This document shows, piece by piece, positions 8,533 through 17,817 of a stretch of 64,000 nt of DNA. Source of the DNA: Paludibacter sp. (GTDB taxonomy: Bacteria > Bacteroidota > Bacteroidia > Bacteroidales > Paludibacteraceae). The stretch is taken from NCBI GenBank assembly GCA_010365115.1, contig JAAFGX010000005.1, forward strand, positions 1 through 64,000, written 5' to 3'. The notes below the pieces were generated by a model, which saw only the letters and a program-made list of their open reading frames with translations, was not told the origin of the DNA and did not search any database. A program made the position numbers and the translations under genes. Each line of letters opens with the position of its first letter. The first letter of the stretch is position 1.

Positions 8533-10029
8533 TTAATAATTCAACCTTTTATTCAACACCCAAACATTCAACGAATCGTTTTTATATGCTGGTGTATCCG
8601 ACGAAAGTTGCAAGTATTCAGCAGCATACATAATTGTTGCTGCTAAAGCCCCTATCATTTCATCTTCTTCATTTTCAAGCATATCAGCGGTAAAAATCTG
8701 ATCAACCCATCGGGTAGTATAACGTGCTGAAACAAATTCTGGATGTTTTAAAACAGTTCTGCAAAATGGCACGGTTGTTTTCAATCCAATCAGACTGAAT
8801 TCGTATAAAGCTTCCAAGGTTTTTTCTATAACATCCGTCCTGTCTTTACCATGAACGATAATTTTTGCAATCATTGAATCGAAATATGGTGTAACTATAG
8901 ATCCGCTCTGAACGCCTGTTTCAATTCGAATATAGTCCTTTAATGGAAAATGTATTTTATCAATAAATCCGGTTTGAGGACTGAAACGGTTTTGAGGATC
9001 TTCTGTATTTACCCTACATTCAATTGCCCAACCATTGATCTGAATATCTTCTTGTTTTAATGTCAATTTTTCACCCAAAGCTACTCGTATTTGCCAATCT
9101 ACCAAATCAACACCGGTAACCATTTCCGTTACTGGATGTTCTACCTGAATACGAGTATTCATTTCCATAAAATAATACGAACCATCTTCATCCATTATAA
9201 ATTCAATGGTACCTGCAGAATAATATCCAATGGATTTTGCAAAACGAACCGCCATATCGCCCATTTCTTTTCGGATGGCAGGAGTTACACTGGCAGAAGG
9301 TGCTTCTTCAAGTATCTTTTGATGTTTTCGTTGTAAGGAACATTCACGCTCACCTAAATGAACAATATTTCCATGTTTGTCACCCAAAATCTGGAATTCC
9401 AAATGTTTTGGATTTTGAAGGTATTTTTCGATAAACATATCGCCGTTTCCAAAAGCAGCCAATGCTTCATCCGAAGCCGATTTAAAATGTCGTTCAATGG
9501 TTTCTGGCTTTTCTACAATGCGCATTCCCCTTCCACCACCACCGGCCGAGGCTTTCAGAATTACAGGATAGCCAATTTTATCAGAAAATTCTTTAGCAGC
9601 TTTTGCATCATTTACCGGTCCATCGCTTCCTGGTACTAAAGGTAATCCTAATTTTATGGCCATGCTTTTTGCCACTGTTTTTAAGCCCATATCACGAATT
9701 AATTCTGGCGAAGGGCCTATAAAATTAATCTTGTTTGATACGCATAGCATAGCAAAATCCGGGTTTTCTGACAAAAAACCATATCCTGGATGAAGTAAGT
9801 CAATATTATGCTCAACAGCCAATTTTACAATTAAATCTGGATCAAGAAATATTGGTTTTTCATTTCCGGCATCTCTTGCAGGAATAATTTCATCTGCGTA
9901 TTTTAAATAAAGCGCATCAGGTTCTTTATCGCTCTGAAAAACTACTGCTAACATTCCCAGTTTATGAGCTGCGCGAATAATCCGAATGGCAATTTCGCTA
10001 CGATTAGCAATTAAAAGTCTTTTTTTCAT
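8533..10029 (-). CDS. accC: Biotin carboxylase subunit of acyl-CoA carboxylase
   Basis: ATP-dependent carboxylation of biotin on the carrier protein. The protein has 498 residues. Its N-terminal pre-ATP-grasp domain begins KRLLIANRSEIAIRII. The ATP-grasp domain carries the glycine loop KASAGGGGRGMR and the catalytic segment MEMNTRIQVEHPVTE, followed by the biotin carboxylase C-terminal domain. The length exceeds E. coli AccC (449) by a C-terminal tail of about 45 residues, as seen in propionyl-CoA carboxylase type subunits. It sits between carboxyltransferase and carrier genes. It could serve acetyl-CoA or propionyl-CoA; the partner carboxyltransferase favours propionyl-CoA. Confidence 0.9.
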   Translation of the reverse strand: MKKRLLIANRSEIAIRIIRAAHKLGMLAVVFQSDKEPDALYLKYADEIIPARDAGNEKPIFLDPDLIVKLAVEHNIDLLHPGYGFLSENPDFAMLCVSNKINFIGPSPELIRDMGLKTVAKSMAIKLGLPLVPGSDGPVNDAKAAKEFSDKIGYPVILKASAGGGGRGMRIVEKPETIERHFKSASDEALAAFGNGDMFIEKYLQNPKHLEFQILGDKHGNIVHLGERECSLQRKHQKILEEAPSASVTPAIRKEMGDMAVRFAKSIGYYSAGTIEFIMDEDGSYYFMEMNTRIQVEHPVTEMVTGVDLVDWQIRVALGEKLTLKQEDIQINGWAIECRVNTEDPQNRFSPQTGFIDKIHFPLKDYIRIETGVQSGSIVTPYFDSMIAKIIVHGKDRTDVIEKTLEALYEFSLIGLKTTVPFCRTVLKHPEFVSARYTTRWVDQIFTADMLENEEDEMIGALAATIMYAAEYLQLSSDTPAYKNDSLNVWVLNKRLNY

Positions 10030-10129
10030 TTATCTTTTGTTGAATAAGTAGTTTTGAAACAATTAATCAGTTTAATAGTTAATAAAATGATTAATTCACG
10101 CAAAATTAACTATTTTAATTAATACGAAA

Positions 10130-11701
10130 TTAGAGTGGAACATTTCCATGCTTTCTAGCCGGTTTCGAATATTGTTTGTTTGATAATATTTCAAATGAAG
10201 TTATCAAAATGTCACGAGTATTTGAAGGTGTAATAACTTCATCAATTAATCCAATTTCCTCAGCTTTATAAGGATTTGCCACTTCATTTTTATATTTATC
10301 TGATAAGTATTTTTCCAACTCTGCTCTATTTTCAGAAATTGAAAGTTCGTGTTTGTGTACAATTTTAATGGCACCTGCAGGTCCCATTACAGCGATTTCG
10401 GCTGTAGGCCATGCAAAATTAAAATCGCCACCGGTATTCTTACTACTCATAACAATGTAAGCACCACCATAAGCTTTGCGCGTTATTACAGTTATTTTTG
10501 GTACTGTAGCCTCGCAAAATGCATACAATAATTTTGCTCCATTTCGAATTATCCCATTGTGCTCTTGTTCTATTCCCGGTAAAAAACCAGGAACATCTTC
10601 TAAAATTAGCAAGGGAATATTAAATGAATCGCAAAAACGGACAAAACGAGCACCTTTTATACTGGCATTAATATCCAATGTTCCAGCCATAACTTTAGGT
10701 TGGTTGGCTACAATTCCAATTGATTTTCCATTTAATCGGGCAAACCCAACCAAGATGTTTTGTGCGAATTTTTCATGCACTTCAAAAAATGAATCTTTAT
10801 CAACAATAATATTGATAATTTGCTTCATATCGTAAGGTCGGTTGGGATCATCAGGAATAATATTATTTAAAAACTCCTGACGGGTTTTATAATAACTTAC
10901 CAAATTGGAAACTGGCAAAGATTCATAATTATTTGAGGGAATATATGATAATAATTTGCGAATCAACATAATAGTATGTTCTTCATCATCGGAAACAAAA
11001 TGAGCTACACCACTTTTAGCTGCGTGAACATTACCACCTCCCAGCCCTTCCATATCAATATCTTCATTAAGCACTTCTTTTACAACATCAGGTCCGGTAA
11101 CAAACATATATGACGTCTGATTTGTCATGAAAATAAAATCGGTAAGTGCAGGTGAATAAACTGCGCCACCGGCTGCAGGACCTAGAATAGCACTAATTTG
11201 AGGAATTATACCCGATGAATTTACATTGTTACGAAAGATAAATGCATATGCTGACAAACTTTTTACTCCTTCTTGTATTCGGGCCCCACCGGAGTCCATC
11301 AAACCTACTATTGGAGCACCAAGTTTTAAAGCCATTTCCTGTACTTTGGCAATTTTCATACCGTGAGCATATCCAAGTGAACCACCCAAAACTGTAAAAT
11401 CCTGAGCATATGCGAATACACTTCGACCCTGAACCAGTCCTCGACCAACTACGACACCATCACCAAAATTGGATTGTTTACTGCTCATTGGGGTTTGCGA
11501 AGGAGCTACAAAAGCATCAAATTCAAAAAATGTCCCTTCATCGAAAAGGACATTAATACGTTCACGTGCAGTAAGTTTTCCTTTTAAATGCTGTCTGTGT
11601 GCAGCATTGTCTTCCATTTCCTGTAACGCTTTAAGACGTTGTTCAAATACTTCGTTTTTATTCATTCTATCATCAATCACTTGTTTAATACGTTCTAACA
11701 A
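10130..11701 (-). CDS. Acyl-CoA (propionyl-CoA) carboxylase carboxyltransferase subunit
   Basis: A 523-residue crotonase-fold carboxyltransferase with fused N and C halves (PccB/MmdA type). The oxyanion-loop glycines appear in DSGGARIQEGV (first half) and in KAYGGAYIVM (second half). TARERINVLFDEGTFFE near the N-terminus is diagnostic. It transfers the carboxyl group between biotin and propionyl-CoA to give methylmalonyl-CoA, or runs in reverse as a decarboxylase component. No membrane decarboxylase subunits are nearby, so the soluble carboxylase reading is preferred. It is the first gene of the operon; the intergenic distance to the next gene is about 100 bases. Confidence 0.88.
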   Translation of the reverse strand: MLERIKQVIDDRMNKNEVFEQRLKALQEMEDNAAHRQHLKGKLTARERINVLFDEGTFFEFDAFVAPSQTPMSSKQSNFGDGVVVGRGLVQGRSVFAYAQDFTVLGGSLGYAHGMKIAKVQEMALKLGAPIVGLMDSGGARIQEGVKSLSAYAFIFRNNVNSSGIIPQISAILGPAAGGAVYSPALTDFIFMTNQTSYMFVTGPDVVKEVLNEDIDMEGLGGGNVHAAKSGVAHFVSDDEEHTIMLIRKLLSYIPSNNYESLPVSNLVSYYKTRQEFLNNIIPDDPNRPYDMKQIINIIVDKDSFFEVHEKFAQNILVGFARLNGKSIGIVANQPKVMAGTLDINASIKGARFVRFCDSFNIPLLILEDVPGFLPGIEQEHNGIIRNGAKLLYAFCEATVPKITVITRKAYGGAYIVMSSKNTGGDFNFAWPTAEIAVMGPAGAIKIVHKHELSISENRAELEKYLSDKYKNEVANPYKAEEIGLIDEVITPSNTRDILITSFEILSNKQYSKPARKHGNVPL

Positions 11702-11750
11702 TTAAGATTAAATTTCGTTCAATTTTAATTATCACTCAATATATTTTGCA

Positions 11751-11758
11751 CAAATGTA
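11751..11758 (-). promoter_or_regulatory. Promoter -7 box of the carboxylase operon
   Basis: Reads TACATTTG on the minus strand (TAnnTTTG consensus), about 50 bases before the ATG of the carboxyltransferase gene. The -33 element is not clear. Confidence 0.45.
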
Positions 11759-11946
11759 AGTTTTTTGTGCAATCAAACAAGATAATTGAATTTATTTTTC
11801 TTTTATTTTTTTAATCTAAATTTTGATACAAACATATATAACAGATTTATAGACATTTAACCAATTCAGATATTACAAACCTATTAAGTTTTAAACAAAA
11901 ACTATTTATTTAACATGTAACGTTCGATTATATGTTTTATAACATG

Positions 11947-11954
11947 TAATTTTG
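11947..11954 (+). promoter_or_regulatory. Promoter -7 box with a long leader
   Basis: TAATTTTG matches TAnnTTTG and lies about 125 bases before the small secreted-protein gene at 12079. Two copies of AACATGTAA (around 11913 and 11941) lie just upstream and could bind a regulator. The rest of the gap 11702-12078 is AT-rich, with no ORF I trust. Confidence 0.45.
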
Positions 11955-12078
11955 CATCGTCAATAGGAAATAAATTACTATGACAAATCTAATACAAAGA
12001 TTACCCTGTAAAAAATCACATGGGAATTCTTTGTATTTTTATTTAAAATAGGTATAAAAAAGATTGTGTAATTTAAAA

Positions 12079-12462
12079 ATGAAAAAAATTATGAAAAAGA
12101 TTTTAGTTTTATTAATTGTAGCATTGGCCACTTCAACAAGTAGCTTTGCAAAGAATCATGTTAAATATGAAATGCTTTACAAGTTGAACAACGAAAACAC
12201 ATTTAATTCGATGGTTCGATTATTAAGGGTTAACGATAACCAGAAGGATCAATTGGAGTATGTGTTTTTTAGAACCGAAAAAAAGCTAAAAAAAGCTTTA
12301 TCAAAAGAAGATCTGGTTGCAGCAGAAAAAGTACTTAAATACAACTTAGACAATACAAAGTATGTATTAACTGATGAACAATTCAAAAAGTACGAAGCAG
12401 TAATTAATGTTTCAATATACAATAACGAAATAGAAATGATTGCTGAGAATAATGTTCAATAA
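12079..12462 (+). CDS. Small exported protein of unknown function
   Basis: About 127 residues. The N-terminus is a clear signal peptide: two or three lysines, a hydrophobic run (ILVLLIVALATS) and an S-x-A-type cleavage site near SSFAKN. The mature part is about 100 residues, mostly helical and charged (TEKKLKKALSKEDL), with the pattern of a small periplasmic helical protein that responds to growth or stress. I do not recognise a family. ATG 12079 is preferred to a TTG at 12064; 12091 is also possible. It has its own promoter-like box and ends at a strong hairpin. Confidence 0.65.
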   Translation: MKKIMKKILVLLIVALATSTSSFAKNHVKYEMLYKLNNENTFNSMVRLLRVNDNQKDQLEYVFFRTEKKLKKALSKEDLVAAEKVLKYNLDNTKYVLTDEQFKKYEAVINVSIYNNEIEMIAENNVQ

Positions 12463-12481
12463 ATGTTATTCACCTGAAAAT

Positions 12482-12518
12482 AAAGAAGGTATCAACTTAT
12501 TTTGATACCTTCTTTTTT
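12482..12518. terminator. Bidirectional terminator overlapping the end of the alkylation-repair gene
   Basis: A perfect 14-bp stem (12482-12495 with 12102-style complement at 12502-12515) closes a 6-base loop and is followed by a T run. It ends the plus-strand small-protein gene. On the opposite strand the last codons and the TGA (12492-12494) of the alkylation-repair gene lie inside the same hairpin. Confidence 0.75.
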
Positions 12519-13202
12519 GTTTAATGTTTTATTTCTAACTCTATAAATTATTTTTTCCTCATTCAACTCTCGTAAAGCGTCTGATGCAATCCAACGTGCT
12601 GCTTTCGTATCCTGGTTAGAAATTCTTTTTGCTGCCTCAATGCCTTTCAATCGTAAGATTTCATTTCTCTTCCCAATCTGTCGTAACGCCCAATTCACTG
12701 CTTTTCGTACAAAATTCCGATTATCCCAGGCTTCTCGTTCTATAATTTCGAAAAATGGAAAAAACATTTCATCTGTCATTTTTTTGTCATGTACTGCCAA
12801 TTCACACATCAATGCGAAAGCTGTTCGTTTAACAAACTCCTTCGAATGTATTGAATATTCATCAATCTTTTAAAATACAAAAGGCGTTTTTGCTAGCAGA
12901 TCTACACAAACATCACACATGTCCCATGAATCAAAATCAGTTACCCAGTCATCAAATTGCTTTTCAGAAACCAACTTTGGATCTTCAATTATTGAAGCCA
13001 AAATACGCGCTTCATGTATATTTGTTGCCCAAAGCTGCAAAGCTAATTCGTGATTTTTGCCTATTTTCTTACCCAACAACCTTAAATGAGGCACTTTTAC
13101 TCCCAACGCTTTCGAATCTTTAATTCCAAAATGCGATAATTTTGCAAAATGTTCGGGTGTAGCCAACGCTTTTAATTCATCCAAAATGACATTAATGTCC
13201 AT
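12492..13202 (-). pseudogene. DNA alkylation repair protein (AlkD-like), interrupted by an in-frame stop
   Basis: The AlkD/HEAT-like family removes alkylated bases. Residues 1-110 run from MDINVILDELKAL to LLAKTPFVF and match the N-terminal half, including FDSWDMCDVC. A TAA at 12870-12872 then stops translation. The frame continues without any shift for 19 codons (KIDEYSIHSKEFVKRTAFA) into the C-terminal half, with RNFVRKAVNWALRQIGKRN, to a TGA at 12492. The whole would be 235 residues, the normal family length. So one nonsense change splits an otherwise intact gene. It may be a recent pseudogene, a readthrough case or a sequencing error. Restart at a TTG (12812) or ATG (12809) would give only the C-terminal half. 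Confidence 0.8.
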
Positions 13203-13213
13203 AACTTGTCAAA

Positions 13214-14317
13214 TTATTGAAAAACTTCAAAGTTATTTAAACGTTTTCGGGTTTCTGCATTAAAATATATCAGCGCATTTTTATCCGAATTATTAAATTG
13301 GTAATAACTTGAGTCATTAAGGTAGTTATTTGTAGGATATAAATGATACTGATAAACAGAATTTAAAACTCCTTTATGAACATATACAGGCATATAAGTA
13401 GTATTTAATATTTTTTTAGATTGACTTCCAATTACAACTTTCAATAATATTCCACCATCTGTAGAAGGTTTTCGCTGATTAGAAATTGAATTTCCCAACG
13501 AATAAAAGACGGGAACAGGAATACTGTCATTATTGTACTTTATTTCAGCATTTTGTACTACATGAGGGTGACTTCCAACTACTAAGTTAATACCATTTCT
13601 TATAAAAAAATCTGCTATTGACTCTTGAAAGGAATTATTTTTCAATTCATATTCGGTACCCCAATGTACTGTCATTACCATGAAATCTACGTTTTTCGAC
13701 TTTGCTTTTTGAATATCATACTTTATTTCAATAGTATCAATGTAATTAACTATATTTGGTGATACAACTGAAATTCCATTTGTGCCATAAGTGCAATTAA
13801 GAAAAGCAATCTTTATTCCTTTTTTCTCAACAATTAGAGGATATAGGCTATCACGCTGTATTTTATCAATATAACTACCTGCAAAAAGCAAATTTCTACT
13901 TTTTATTGTTCTTATTGTTCTTTCCAAACCTTGTTTTCCTCTGTCAACTACGTGATTATTGGCGGTAAGCAAAATATCGTAACCGGCATTTTTAAGTCCA
14001 TCAAGTAACGCATCCGGACTAGAAAAGTTTGGATAACCACTATAAGGTCGACCTGCCAACGGAACTTCCAGATTAACAATAGCAATATCAGCCGATTCAA
14101 TATACGACTTAACTCCCTGAAAACAAATGTCGTAATTGTAAGATTTAGTAGTTTGATTATATGCAGCCTGAAATTGAGGAGAATGCCCCATAATATCACC
14201 TGCAAAAATGAGTGTCAATGAATCATCTGAGTTCGATTGTATCTGTTTGATATCATTTTTGAATATAAAACTACTAAACAAAAATAAAACTGAAGTTAAA
14301 AATAATAATTTTTTCAT
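13214..14317 (-). CDS. CapA-family periplasmic metallophosphatase-like protein
   Basis: A 367-residue protein of the CapA/PgsA family (poly-gamma-glutamate or capsule-associated, calcineurin-like fold). The N-terminal hydrophobic segment (about residues 3-17) is a signal peptide or anchor. Metal-site motifs are in order: FAGDIMGHS, NLEVPLAG, TANNHVVDRG, TVHWGTEYE and GSHPHVVQ. No capB/capC neighbours are present, so a role in polyglutamate synthesis is not supported; it more likely acts on a cell-envelope substrate. It follows pyrD on the same strand with about 30 bases between. Confidence 0.82.
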   Translation of the reverse strand: MKKLLFLTSVLFLFSSFIFKNDIKQIQSNSDDSLTLIFAGDIMGHSPQFQAAYNQTTKSYNYDICFQGVKSYIESADIAIVNLEVPLAGRPYSGYPNFSSPDALLDGLKNAGYDILLTANNHVVDRGKQGLERTIRTIKSRNLLFAGSYIDKIQRDSLYPLIVEKKGIKIAFLNCTYGTNGISVVSPNIVNYIDTIEIKYDIQKAKSKNVDFMVMTVHWGTEYELKNNSFQESIADFFIRNGINLVVGSHPHVVQNAEIKYNNDSIPVPVFYSLGNSISNQRKPSTDGGILLKVVIGSQSKKILNTTYMPVYVHKGVLNSVYQYHLYPTNNYLNDSSYYQFNNSDKNALIYFNAETRKRLNNFEVFQ

Positions 14318-14350
14318 CGTTTTATAATTTAATTGAACACAATTCCTATT

Positions 14351-15262
14351 TTAAATTTCTAAAGCGCCTATAATTTCAGAAACGGATTTATAGCCATGTC
14401 TATCGCAATAATCGTTTATACCATCAATTACTTTGAGAGACACAGTAGGATCGATAAAATTGGCAGTTCCAATCTGAATTGCAGTTGCACCTGCAAGCAT
14501 AAACTCAATTGCATCTGCAGCATTCATTATTCCTCCTAAACCAATAACAGGAATCTTTACCGCATTGGCCACTTGCCAAACCATTCGTAATGCAATTGGC
14601 TTTACAGCAGGTCCTGAAAGTCCACCGGTAACAGTTGATAATATTGGAATTCGCTTCTCAGCATTAATTGCCATTCCCAGCAATGTGTTAATTAATGAAA
14701 CTGAATCGGCTCCTTCTGCCTCAACTGCCAATGCAATCTCCGAAATATTGGTCACATTAGGCGAAAGCTTGACAATCAATTCGTTTTTATACACTCTTCG
14801 CACCGACTTAACTACTTGAGCAGCAGAAATACAACTAGTTCCAAAAGCCATTCCACCTTCCTTTACATTTGGGCAGGATATATTTAATTCGATTGCAGGT
14901 ATTCTATCCAGACTATTTAACTTTTCAGCGGTTTCAATATAGTCTTCTAGTGTCGATCCTGATACATTCACAATTATATTTGTATCGATATCCTTTATAG
15001 TTGGATAAATACTGTCAATAAAGTAATCAACACCTTTATTTTGCAGTCCCACAGCGTTTAACATGCCAGAAGGAGTCTCTGCCATACGAGGATATGGGTT
15101 TCCTTGACGCTCACGAATGGTTGTTCCCTTCACAAATATACCGCCAATTCGCGATATGTCCATGAAGTCTGAATACTCTGTACCATAACCGAAAGTGCCC
15201 GATGCAGTCATCACAGGATTTTTCAGTTGTAATTTACCAATATTGATATTTAAATTTGCCAT
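14351..15262 (-). CDS. pyrD: Dihydroorotate dehydrogenase, class 1B catalytic subunit
   Basis: Fourth step of pyrimidine synthesis, dihydroorotate to orotate, cytosolic FMN enzyme. At 303 residues it has the TIM-barrel pattern of DHODB, with FMN-binding segments near the N-terminus ([13 protein letters not shown]) and near the end ([17 protein letters not shown]). The catalytic cysteine is in [13 protein letters not shown]. The gene overlaps pyrK by 13 bases, so the two subunits are translationally coupled, as expected for the heterotetrameric NAD-linked enzyme. Confidence 0.95.
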   Translation of the reverse strand: MANLNINIGKLQLKNPVMTASGTFGYGTEYSDFMDISRIGGIFVKGTTIRERQGNPYPRMAETPSGMLNAVGLQNKGVDYFIDSIYPTIKDIDTNIIVNVSGSTLEDYIETAEKLNSLDRIPAIELNISCPNVKEGGMAFGTSCISAAQVVKSVRRVYKNELIVKLSPNVTNISEIALAVEAEGADSVSLINTLLGMAINAEKRIPILSTVTGGLSGPAVKPIALRMVWQVANAVKIPVIGLGGIMNAADAIEFMLAGATAIQIGTANFIDPTVSLKVIDGINDYCDRHGYKSVSEIIGALEI

Positions 15263-16026
15263 TTCAACTTTGTAATATTAAAAACAGGACCTTCAGTACA
15301 AACACAAACATGACCATCAATGGTATCGGTTACACAACATAAACATGCTCCGATTCCACAAGCCATAGTATTTTCTAACGAAACTTCGCAATTTGCCTTT
15401 GTTTTGGCAGCATAAGAAGCTACAGCCTTCATCATGGGTGTTGGTCCACAGGTGTAAATATAATCAAAATTTGAGCCGTTTAAAAACGAATGCTGGGTTA
15501 CAAAACCTTGTTCTCCCATACTTCCATCCTCAGTAGTTATGTAAACCTTTCCGAATCGTAGATATTCACTCTTCTGTAAAATATCCAATTCAGTTCGCGC
15601 TCCAAGTAGAAAATTAACATCAAATCCTTCGTTTTTAAGGTGTGCACCTAAATAAAGTAATGGAGCAACACCACATCCGCCACCTACTAAAAGCAATTTT
15701 GAGTTTTTTTCTATAGGTTCATTAAAACTATTCCCGAGTGGTAAAATGATATTAACTATTTCGCCAATTCTCAAATCAGCCATACGTTTTGTACCATCAC
15801 CAATTACTTGTATTAAAAGCCATAATTCATTTGTCTCATAATCAACATAATGAATAGAGATAGGACGTCTCAAAAAAGTAGTCGATGAACCATCAACCCT
15901 TACTTCTGCAAATTGACCTGGTAGTATTTCAGGAAGTTTATCAGGAGAAGTCAAAATAAGCAATGCATATTGATTACTCAGCTTTCGGTTTTCCTTTAAA
16001 ATTAAATCAAGAATGAATTTCTTCAT
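15250..16026 (-). CDS. pyrK: Dihydroorotate dehydrogenase electron-transfer subunit
   Basis: FAD/[2Fe-2S] subunit that passes electrons from PyrD to NAD+. The protein has 258 residues: an N-terminal FAD-binding barrel ([12 protein letters not shown]), an NAD-binding domain ([16 protein letters not shown]) and a C-terminal cysteine cluster ([14 protein letters not shown] followed by HVCVCTEGP) that binds the iron-sulfur centre. It is the first gene of the pyrK-pyrD-capA run. A good promoter lies upstream at 16098-16129. Confidence 0.95.
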   Translation of the reverse strand: MKKFILDLILKENRKLSNQYALLILTSPDKLPEILPGQFAEVRVDGSSTTFLRRPISIHYVDYETNELWLLIQVIGDGTKRMADLRIGEIVNIILPLGNSFNEPIEKNSKLLLVGGGCGVAPLLYLGAHLKNEGFDVNFLLGARTELDILQKSEYLRFGKVYITTEDGSMGEQGFVTQHSFLNGSNFDYIYTCGPTPMMKAVASYAAKTKANCEVSLENTMACGIGACLCCVTDTIDGHVCVCTEGPVFNITKLKWQI

Positions 16027-16410
16027 TAATTACAATATATTATGTATCAGTCATTTAAAATGATAATACTGGTGAGAAAATCAAGATATAATTGCTGCAA
16101 AATTACACAATTATCTCGATACAGACAAACCTACATTTTTGAATGCTAAAGATTAATCTAATTTAGCTCGGAATTAATGAATGAGGTTCTTTATAAAGCC
16201 TTTGGCGAGTCTTGTGTATGTATCATTCAATAAGGAACAAGTAACTAACAAACTTAATAAATGAAGAATTTTAGACACAAATTAGTAAATCAGAAATTTT
16301 CGAAATCTTCAGTTGTAGTTTTGATTTTTTCTAAAATATACGAACTTGGACTTCTAGTCTTCCTTCGCGTGATTTAGTGGGCTGCTATCGAGAAAATATC
16401 AATTTAGGAT
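16027..16410. other. Intergenic region between the XRE regulator and pyrK
   Basis: Besides the pyrK promoter, this 384-base stretch holds a 39-codon open frame on the plus strand (ATG 16261, hydrophobic C-terminus). It has no family resemblance and no good promoter, and I do not call it a gene. I see nothing else. Confidence 0.5.
16098..16129 (-). promoter_or_regulatory. pyrK-pyrD promoter
   Basis: On the minus strand TTTG (16126-16129) and TAATTTTG (16098-16105) are separated by 20 bases, a good fit to the Bacteroidetes TTTG / TAnnTTTG promoter. It lies about 70 bases before the pyrK start. Confidence 0.65.
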
Positions 16411-16896
16411 CTATTTAGTTTCAAATTCTTGAAAAGTATTATCAGTATAGTACACGATGATCTTTCTAACGCTTTTAGAATTTTGTTCATTAGTTGGAAT
16501 TAACTTTTGTTTAGCATCTGAAATCATTTGAGTGGCAGAATCTGAGTAATTAACTTTTGTTTGCTGATTGGGTAAAAGTTGTGGTTCGTTTTTTTGCACC
16601 ACATTTAATGGTGAAGTGACTGATTTATAGTTATTTTCATCAATATTATCAAACAAAGTGGGCGTCTGAGATTGTTTTTCTGAACGATACATTGATCCAA
16701 TACCCAAAACAAGCCAATCTGAGCTAACTGTTCTGAATCTATTTAAGATTTTTTTCAGCACATCTAAACTTGGATTATTTCGCCCGTTCAAAATATGGGA
16801 TAGAGTAGAACCCTGAATACCTATTTCTGCTGCAAATATTGCGGCACTCATTTCTTCTTTCAACATAATTTTTTCAATTCTTTCTTTTTCGTCCAT
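16411..16896 (-). CDS. XRE-family transcriptional regulator
   Basis: A 161-residue DNA-binding protein. The helix-turn-helix covers about residues 5-65 (IFAAEIGIQGSTLSHILNGRNNPSLDVLKKIL), followed by the family's typical SDWLVLGIGSMYR. The C-terminal 90 residues are low-complexity and polar (many N, Q, S) with a final strand-like KIIVYYTDNTFQEF. I see no peptidase or sensor domain. The upstream region carries a palindrome exactly between the -33 and -7 boxes, suggesting autorepression. Similar HTH genes in Bacteroidales are usually orphan regulators of unknown target. Confidence 0.8.
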   Translation of the reverse strand: MDEKERIEKIMLKEEMSAAIFAAEIGIQGSTLSHILNGRNNPSLDVLKKILNRFRTVSSDWLVLGIGSMYRSEKQSQTPTLFDNIDENNYKSVTSPLNVVQKNEPQLLPNQQTKVNYSDSATQMISDAKQKLIPTNEQNSKSVRKIIVYYTDNTFQEFETK

Positions 16897-16939
16897 AATA
16901 CATGATATAAATGTGAAGCATTGAAATTAAATTCCGATA

Positions 16940-16971
16940 CAAATATATGTGAATTGTTTCACATATGCAAA
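16940..16971 (-). promoter_or_regulatory. XRE promoter with embedded 22-bp palindromic operator
   Basis: Minus-strand TTTG (16968-16971), a 20-base spacer, and TATATTTG (16940-16947) form the promoter. The palindrome ATATGTGAA-TTGT-TTCACATAT (16945-16966, perfect 9-bp arms) fills the spacer and touches the -7 box. A repressor bound there would block RNA polymerase; the XRE protein itself is the obvious candidate. Confidence 0.6.
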
Positions 16972-17762
16972 CAATACACATTTGTGAGTTTTAATACATT
17001 TGTGATTACAAAAGTAAAATCTTATTTATGGATCACATTGCTATGTAATATTACTTAAAATACATTATATAAGTATATTATGTAATATAATCAAAGCATA
17101 ATGGAAGATAAAGTATTTAATTAGATATATTAGCTTATATACATTGATTATTAGATATTTAGATATTATATTTTTATATATTTTAATAAGTTAGGCAATA
17201 ATAACATATTTGATAACATTTTGATAAATCAATTTATTATATATTTAATGTATTATACTGATTAAGTGCTGTTTAATGCTTTATATTGTATTATATTAAT
17301 GCATTACATTTGTATATTATATTCTTTGTGAAGCATTCACTTTTAGAAATTAAACGGCATCACATAAGTGAATAAACTAAGATATATTAACATATACATT
17401 TGTATTTTGTACAATTGTATACATACAAATGTACCGATACATTTGTAATTTATTAATAAATAATTATTATTGAATAAAATGATTTTGAATTTAAAATCAT
17501 ATTAATTATTGATTGATTGATATTTAAAGTATTATTTACTCCTACTACGATAAAGATTGAACTAAATATTTTTTTTTAATAAAAAACTGTTCAAAAAATA
17601 TTACATAAATAGGTTTTACTTATTTATACATTATTTAAAGCATTAATATTGTTGATAAACAAGAGATATACAGAACTTTATGCTCATTTACACCTTCTGA
17701 GGATTTGATATTCGTAAATATATCAACATAGATACAGCAATTTTTAATTCTGACGCAAAAAA

Positions 17763-17792
17763 AAGAGCTCGAAAACTTAATTTCGAACTCTT
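17763..17792 (-). terminator. Terminator of the Nif3/zinc-ribbon operon
   Basis: A 12-base stem with one mismatch (AAGAGCTCGAAA with TTTCGAACTCTT) and a 6-base loop. On the minus strand it is followed by a run of eight Ts, 25 bases past the zinc-ribbon stop codon. Confidence 0.7.
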
Positions 17793-17817
17793 CAATTATT
17801 TTGAAAATTATTATCTA

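Larger units (their letters stand above)
16897..17817. other. AT-rich gene desert with repeated TACATTTG motifs and palindromes
   Basis: This region has no coding frame of interest in either direction. TACATTTG occurs on the plus strand at 16995, 17305, 17395 and 17438, and on the minus strand at 17426-17433. The last two form a perfect palindrome, TACAAATGTA-CCGA-TACATTTGTA (17424-17447). TACAATTGTA (17410-17419) is another. GTGAA-GCA-TTCAC near 17327-17339 echoes the half-sites of the XRE operator. TACATTTG also fits the -7 promoter consensus, so small transcripts are possible. I see no DnaA-box array to suggest an origin. Confidence 0.6.

Noticed and set aside
16261..16380. Small 39-codon gene on the plus strand
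   Set aside because: No homology that I recognise, no good promoter, and it lies antisense in a region between two minus-strand genes.
16897..17817. Replication origin
   Set aside because: Very AT-rich and repeat-containing, but I find no cluster of DnaA boxes and none of the usual origin genes next to it; dnaB at 62676 is far away.
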